A stretch of DNA of 15,751 nt, from positions 1 to 15,751 of the forward strand of contig DIWN01000026.1 in NCBI GenBank assembly GCA_002423495.1, read 5' to 3'. The stretch is from Anaerolineaceae bacterium UBA6105. GTDB lineage: Bacteria; Chloroflexota; Anaerolineae; Anaerolineales; Anaerolineaceae. The notes under the pieces are model-generated. The model made no database searches. It saw nothing but the letters and a program-made list of their open reading frames with translations, and was not told the origin of the DNA. Positions within the stretch are counted from its first letter, which is position 1; each line of letters begins with the position of its first letter. Shown piece after piece: positions 13,279-15,751 of the stretch. The translations under genes were made by a program, and so were the position numbers.

Positions 13279-14313
13279 ATGCGCCTGAAAAAACACCAAT
13301 CAATCACTCTCGCGGTCTTATTCGTCACAACTTTGTCTTTTGTGGGAGTCATTTTTGCAGGGGTAATCGTGGCAGCCATGGCCAGCTCGGACACGTCCCC
13401 TTACCATGTAAGCTTCAGGGATTATCAGATCACTGCCACGCCCTTTCAACCCAATTCCTTCGCAAACATCCTCGAAGACGGCACCGTTGAGCTGATCCCC
13501 CAACCCGTTCTCACCCCCACGCCAGTGCCTGTCATCCCGGCTGGCGAACTGCCTGAAAACCAGTTGAACATCCTTCTGCTTGGCGTGGACGACTTTGGAG
13601 CCAATAACTTCCGCACGGATGTGATCATCCTGGCATCCATCAATCCAAAATATAAAACGGTCAGCCTGATCTCATTCCCACGCGACCTTTACGTCACCAT
13701 CCCGGGTTACTGGTCCAATCGCATCAACACCGCCTGGTCTTTGGGCGGCTTTGACCTGCTGGCGCAAACTTTCGAGGTCAACTTTGGCATCCGCCCGGAT
13801 AAATACATGATGGTGAACTACAATGGCTTCAAAGATGTGGTTAACAGCCTCGGTGGGATCGATGTCAATGTAACCGAAGAACTGCAGGATGCCTGTGAGA
13901 CCAATCCTTCCGGGTGGTGCGTTATTGAGCCCGGTGAAACACACATGGACGGCGGGCAAGCGCTTTGGTACTCGCGTTCGCGCAAGACTACCAGCGATTT
14001 TGACCGCAACCGGCGCGCGCAGGACGTGGTGTTGGCAATTTTCCGCAAGGCGGTCAATCTCAATATGCTCGTCAAACTGCCTGAACTTTATGGTCTTTAC
14101 CGCGAGTATGTGGACACAGATGTACAACTAATGGATGCTCTGCCACTGCTGCCGATGGCCTCATCACTGATGAACACAGATAATGTTCACAGATATGCAG
14201 TCACACCTGCGATGGTTTACAACTGGATCACTGCTGAAGGGTCAATGGTGTTGATGCCGGATAATTACGCGATTTCAAACATGCTGAACGAAGCACTGTA
14301 TCGCAACGAATAG
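13279..14313 (+). CDS. LytR-CpsA-Psr (LCP) family protein
   Basis: LCP proteins transfer lipid-linked glycopolymers onto the cell wall at the outer face of the membrane. The 344-residue product has one N-terminal membrane anchor (about 8-32, LAVLFVTTLSFVGVIFAGVI), a Pro/Thr-rich stalk (PQPVLTPTPVPVIPAGE, about 74-90), then the LCP domain. Family motifs are LNILLLGVDDFG with D104/D105, FRTDVIILASI, SFPRDLYVTIPG with R135-D136, LGGIDVNV, and YSRSRKTTSDFDRNRRAQ with R233, R235, D242, R243 and R246. The Arg and Asp residues are those expected to hold the pyrophosphate and metal. A longer in-frame start at 13159 would overlap the upstream gene by over 110 nt and add a non-hydrophobic extension. 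ATG 13279 places the anchor at the N-terminus and lies 5 nt after the upstream stop, with GGAGAAA about 12 nt before it. Confidence 0.94.
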   Translation: MRLKKHQSITLAVLFVTTLSFVGVIFAGVIVAAMASSDTSPYHVSFRDYQITATPFQPNSFANILEDGTVELIPQPVLTPTPVPVIPAGELPENQLNILLLGVDDFGANNFRTDVIILASINPKYKTVSLISFPRDLYVTIPGYWSNRINTAWSLGGFDLLAQTFEVNFGIRPDKYMMVNYNGFKDVVNSLGGIDVNVTEELQDACETNPSGWCVIEPGETHMDGGQALWYSRSRKTTSDFDRNRRAQDVVLAIFRKAVNLNMLVKLPELYGLYREYVDTDVQLMDALPLLPMASSLMNTDNVHRYAVTPAMVYNWITAEGSMVLMPDNYAISNMLNEALYRNE

Positions 14314-14331
14314 CGTGTCTTAATGGATAAG

Positions 14332-14355
14332 AAAAGCCCGGATTTCGGGCTTTTT
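14332..14355. terminator. Bidirectional Rho-independent terminator between the LCP gene and metF
   Basis: AAAAGCCCG (14332-14340) pairs perfectly with CGGGCTTTT (14346-14354) around a 5-nt loop. A T-tract follows on the plus strand, and the A-run gives a short T-tract on the minus strand. It lies 18 nt after the LCP stop and 4 nt after the metF stop, serving both convergent genes. Confidence 0.9.
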
Positions 14356-14358
14356 GGA

Positions 14359-15243
14359 TTAGGTCTGATTTTCCGCCATGATGACGTTCTGGACTGCCTC
14401 ACTGATCTTATAGGCTGTCTCCACGTTGTTCATCGTGTAGAGATGAATGCCGCGGATGTCATTATCGATCAAGTCCATGATTTGCTCGATGGCATAAAAA
14501 ATACCGGCGTCGCGTAACGCGTCGGGCTTGTGGGCATATTTGCTGAACAAGCGCGAAAGTTTTGCCGGAACGCTCGCACCGGAGAGCGCAACGGTGCGTT
14601 CGATCTGCCTCGAGCTGGTGATGGGCATGATGCCAGCCACAATCGGCACATCAATCCCCTGCGCTGTAGCCAGATCCCTGAAGCGATAAAAAGCTTCGTT
14701 GTCGAAGAAAAGCTGGGTCACAAGGTGCGTCACACCATTGGCAATTTTATGATGCAAATTTTGCACGTCTTCTTCCAAAGAAGAAGCCTGGTAGTGCCCT
14801 TCAGGGTAGCAGGCTCCCATCAGGTTGAATTCAGGTTCACGCTTTTTGATAAAATCAGCCAAGTCACTGGCATAACGAAAGTCATCCTTGGGGGGCGCGT
14901 CTGGACTGATATCACCGCGCAAGACCATCAGGTTCATCACCTGGTTTTCCTTGAGCTTTTCAAGCACCTCAATCACATCCTGCTCGGTTGAATTGACACA
15001 GGTGATGTGCGCTACGGGTTCGATGTGGTAGTTGGTGCGGATCAGGGACGCGATCTCCACCGTCTTTTCCCTTTGAGCCAGGCTGCCACCCGCGCCGTAA
15101 GTTACGCTGATGTAATCCGCAGGCAAACCCCGCAAGCGGAGCAAGGTGTTGTAAATCACATTGTAGGAACTATCCTTCTTGGGAGGAAAGATCTCCAGTG
15201 AGTAGCTGACTTTTTTGTGTTTGAAAATATCTGAAATGTTCAT
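14359..15243 (-). CDS. metF: Methylenetetrahydrofolate reductase
   Basis: MTHFR reduces 5,10-methylene-tetrahydrofolate to 5-methyl-tetrahydrofolate with a flavin cofactor, supplying methyl groups for methionine synthesis or, in anaerobes, joining the Wood-Ljungdahl pathway. The 294-residue product is the length of a bacterial MetF. It shows SLEIFPPK with the catalytic-type Glu at E17, ISVTYGAGGS, HITCVNSTEQDV, VLRGDISPD with the flavin-contacting Asp, GACYPEGH, THLVTQLFFDNEAFYRFRD, PIVAGIMPITS, and GIHLYTMNN near the end. ATG 15243 is preceded by AGGCGAG at short spacing and TATAAT about 45 nt upstream. It is a single gene here. No SAM riboswitch or other leader structure was seen in the 60 nt before it, so regulation is unknown. 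Confidence 0.96.
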   Translation of the reverse strand: MNISDIFKHKKVSYSLEIFPPKKDSSYNVIYNTLLRLRGLPADYISVTYGAGGSLAQREKTVEIASLIRTNYHIEPVAHITCVNSTEQDVIEVLEKLKENQVMNLMVLRGDISPDAPPKDDFRYASDLADFIKKREPEFNLMGACYPEGHYQASSLEEDVQNLHHKIANGVTHLVTQLFFDNEAFYRFRDLATAQGIDVPIVAGIMPITSSRQIERTVALSGASVPAKLSRLFSKYAHKPDALRDAGIFYAIEQIMDLIDNDIRGIHLYTMNNVETAYKISEAVQNVIMAENQT

Positions 15244-15287
15244 GTCTCGCCTGTTAATCAGTTATTATTTTCGCAATTTTCCCGTTA

Positions 15288-15293
15288 ATTATA
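15288..15293 (-). promoter_or_regulatory. Candidate -10 box of metF
   Basis: A perfect TATAAT on the reverse strand, about 45 nt upstream of the metF start codon. No convincing -35 hexamer is found 16-18 nt further upstream, so the promoter is only partly supported. Confidence 0.4.
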
Positions 15294-15331
15294 CATGTAA
15301 TAATTTTCCAGGATTGAGCTTCCCACGCCTC

Positions 15332-15378
15332 ATGTTGTGTAGGCCCGCGAGTGTGATGTCATAATTAAGCCCTTGTAG
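15332..15378 (+). repeat. 47-bp direct repeat, copy 1 (joined to the D element)
   Basis: It matches 15688-15734 at 45 of 47 positions; the two differences are adjacent (GG here, AT in the other copy). It begins ATGTTGTGTA and ends AAGCCCTTGTAG. Its last four bases, GTAG, are also the first four of the D element. Confidence 0.92.
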
Positions 15379-15524
15379 GGTGGGTTGGCGTCACAGAATC
15401 TCGCCCTGTCTTGACATCGAAATAGTCAACCCACCAATAACAGCAATCGTCCTTAAGTGCTGTGGTGGGTAGGCTATAACACTCTGTGCTCCTGCGTATG
15501 CTTTATGACGCCAACCCACCCTAC
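15375..15524. repeat. D-family doublet with GTAGGG edges at both ends
   Basis: The outer ends are a perfect 19-bp inverted repeat: GTAGGGTGGGTTGGCGTCA (15375-15393) and its complement (15506-15524). Inside, each half can fold alone: GGTGGGTTG/CAACCCACC (15379-15387 with 15427-15435) and GGTGGGTAGGC/GCCAACCCACC (15464-15474 with 15510-15520, one mismatch). A third small stem, ACAGCA/TGCTGT (15440-15445 with 15458-15463), sits in the middle. The two halves are tail-to-tail with GTAG outward. Confidence 0.88.
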
Positions 15525-15538
15525 CCGCATGACTATCA

Positions 15539-15613
15539 ATCGTGCTCATGATCAAAAGAGTATGATGTCAGGTTGAAATGCGCATACTCTTCGAGCACGA
15601 TGACCCACCCTAA
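15539..15613 (-). repeat. E hairpin element (TTAGGGTGGGT edge at right)
   Basis: ATCGTGCTC (15539-15547) pairs with GAGCACGAT (15593-15601). Within it AAGAGTATG (15556-15564) pairs with CATACTCTT (15583-15591) after an 8-nt bulge on one side. Read in reverse, the element begins TTAGGGTGGGTCATCG, a one-base variant of the D edge, so it is probably a diverged relative. Confidence 0.65.
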
Positions 15614-15620
15614 AGCTTTC

Positions 15621-15654
15621 GTCATCGCGAGGAGCACAGCGACGTGGCGATCTC
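15621..15654 (+). repeat. G-family palindromic repeat, copy 7
   Basis: GTCATCGCGAGGAGCACAGC followed by GACGTGGCGATCTC. ATCGC at the start pairs with GCGAT at the end. Copy 1 has TTTGC with GCAAT-type sequence in the same places, so the stem is kept although both sides changed. Confidence 0.65.
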
Positions 15655-15687
15655 AATATCATGACCCAAGACAATGAAATGCTGCTT

Positions 15688-15734
15688 ATGTTGTGTAATC
15701 CCGCGAGTGTGATGTCATAATTAAGCCCTTGTAG
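15688..15734 (+). repeat. 47-bp direct repeat, copy 2 (no D element attached)
   Basis: The second copy, 45/47 identical to 15332-15378, again ending CCCTTGTAG. Here GTAG is followed by ATACCGTCTTG instead of the D element. Confidence 0.92.
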
Positions 15735-15751
15735 ATACCGTCTTGATTGTC

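Larger units (their letters stand above)
15244..15751. other. Intergenic repeat cluster III (no gene)
   Basis: The metF leader is followed by repeats only: a 47-bp direct repeat (15332-15378 and 15688-15734), the D doublet (15375-15524), the E hairpin (15539-15613) and a G copy (15621-15654). No coding frame is supported to the right edge of the window. Confidence 0.8.

Noticed and set aside
15244..15330. SAM riboswitch or T-box before metF
   Set aside because: The stretch before the start codon is short and A/T-rich and shows no set of paired helices or terminator stem of the expected kind.

Overview
The window reads as a chromosome segment of a free-living bacterium, most likely Chloroflexota of the Anaerolineae type. 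This is an inference at moderate confidence, from the monoderm-style LytR-CpsA-Psr protein with a Pro/Thr-rich stalk, the 7TM-GAF-coiled-coil-ATPase protein next to it, and long intergenic stretches full of short palindromic repeats. No ribosomal RNA, tRNA, CRISPR array, phage gene or intact transposase gene was seen.

Layout. 1-1408 (-): 5' two thirds of uvrB, running off the left edge. 1596-2489 (-): EamA/DMT transporter. 2490-3253: non-coding repeat cluster I. 3254-3898 (-): Fe-type superoxide dismutase with a clear promoter and terminator. 3996-4415 (-): YjbQ/UPF0047 protein. 4628-5677 (+): flippase-like membrane protein (LPG synthase TM / UPF0104 family). 5798-8701 (+): uvrA, with a candidate SOS operator inside its promoter. 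8777-10204 (+): gltX. 10205-11158: repeat cluster II. 11159-14313 (+): a two-gene unit of a histidine-kinase-like membrane protein without a visible phospho-acceptor, and an LCP-family enzyme. A convergent bidirectional terminator follows. 14359-15243 (-): metF. 15244-15751: repeat cluster III.

The protein-coding genes are mostly conserved housekeeping genes: nucleotide excision repair (uvrA, uvrB, about 4.4 kb apart and divergent, not an operon), Glu-tRNA synthesis, oxidative-stress defence, one-carbon metabolism and cell-envelope assembly.

The least ordinary content lies between genes. Three non-coding clusters hold hairpin elements of several stem families (called A, B, C, D, E here). Most share a GTAGGG (or CCCTAC) outer edge; E carries a degenerate TTAGGG version. 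Families A and B occur twice as the same tail-to-tail pair with the GTAG edges facing outward, and D is itself such a doublet. This is the architecture of REP doublets (REPINs), which in other bacteria are mobilised in trans by RAYT (TnpA-REP) enzymes. A second, unrelated palindrome (called G here) is interspersed. A 47-bp direct repeat in cluster III ends exactly on a GTAG where a D element starts in one copy and not in the other.
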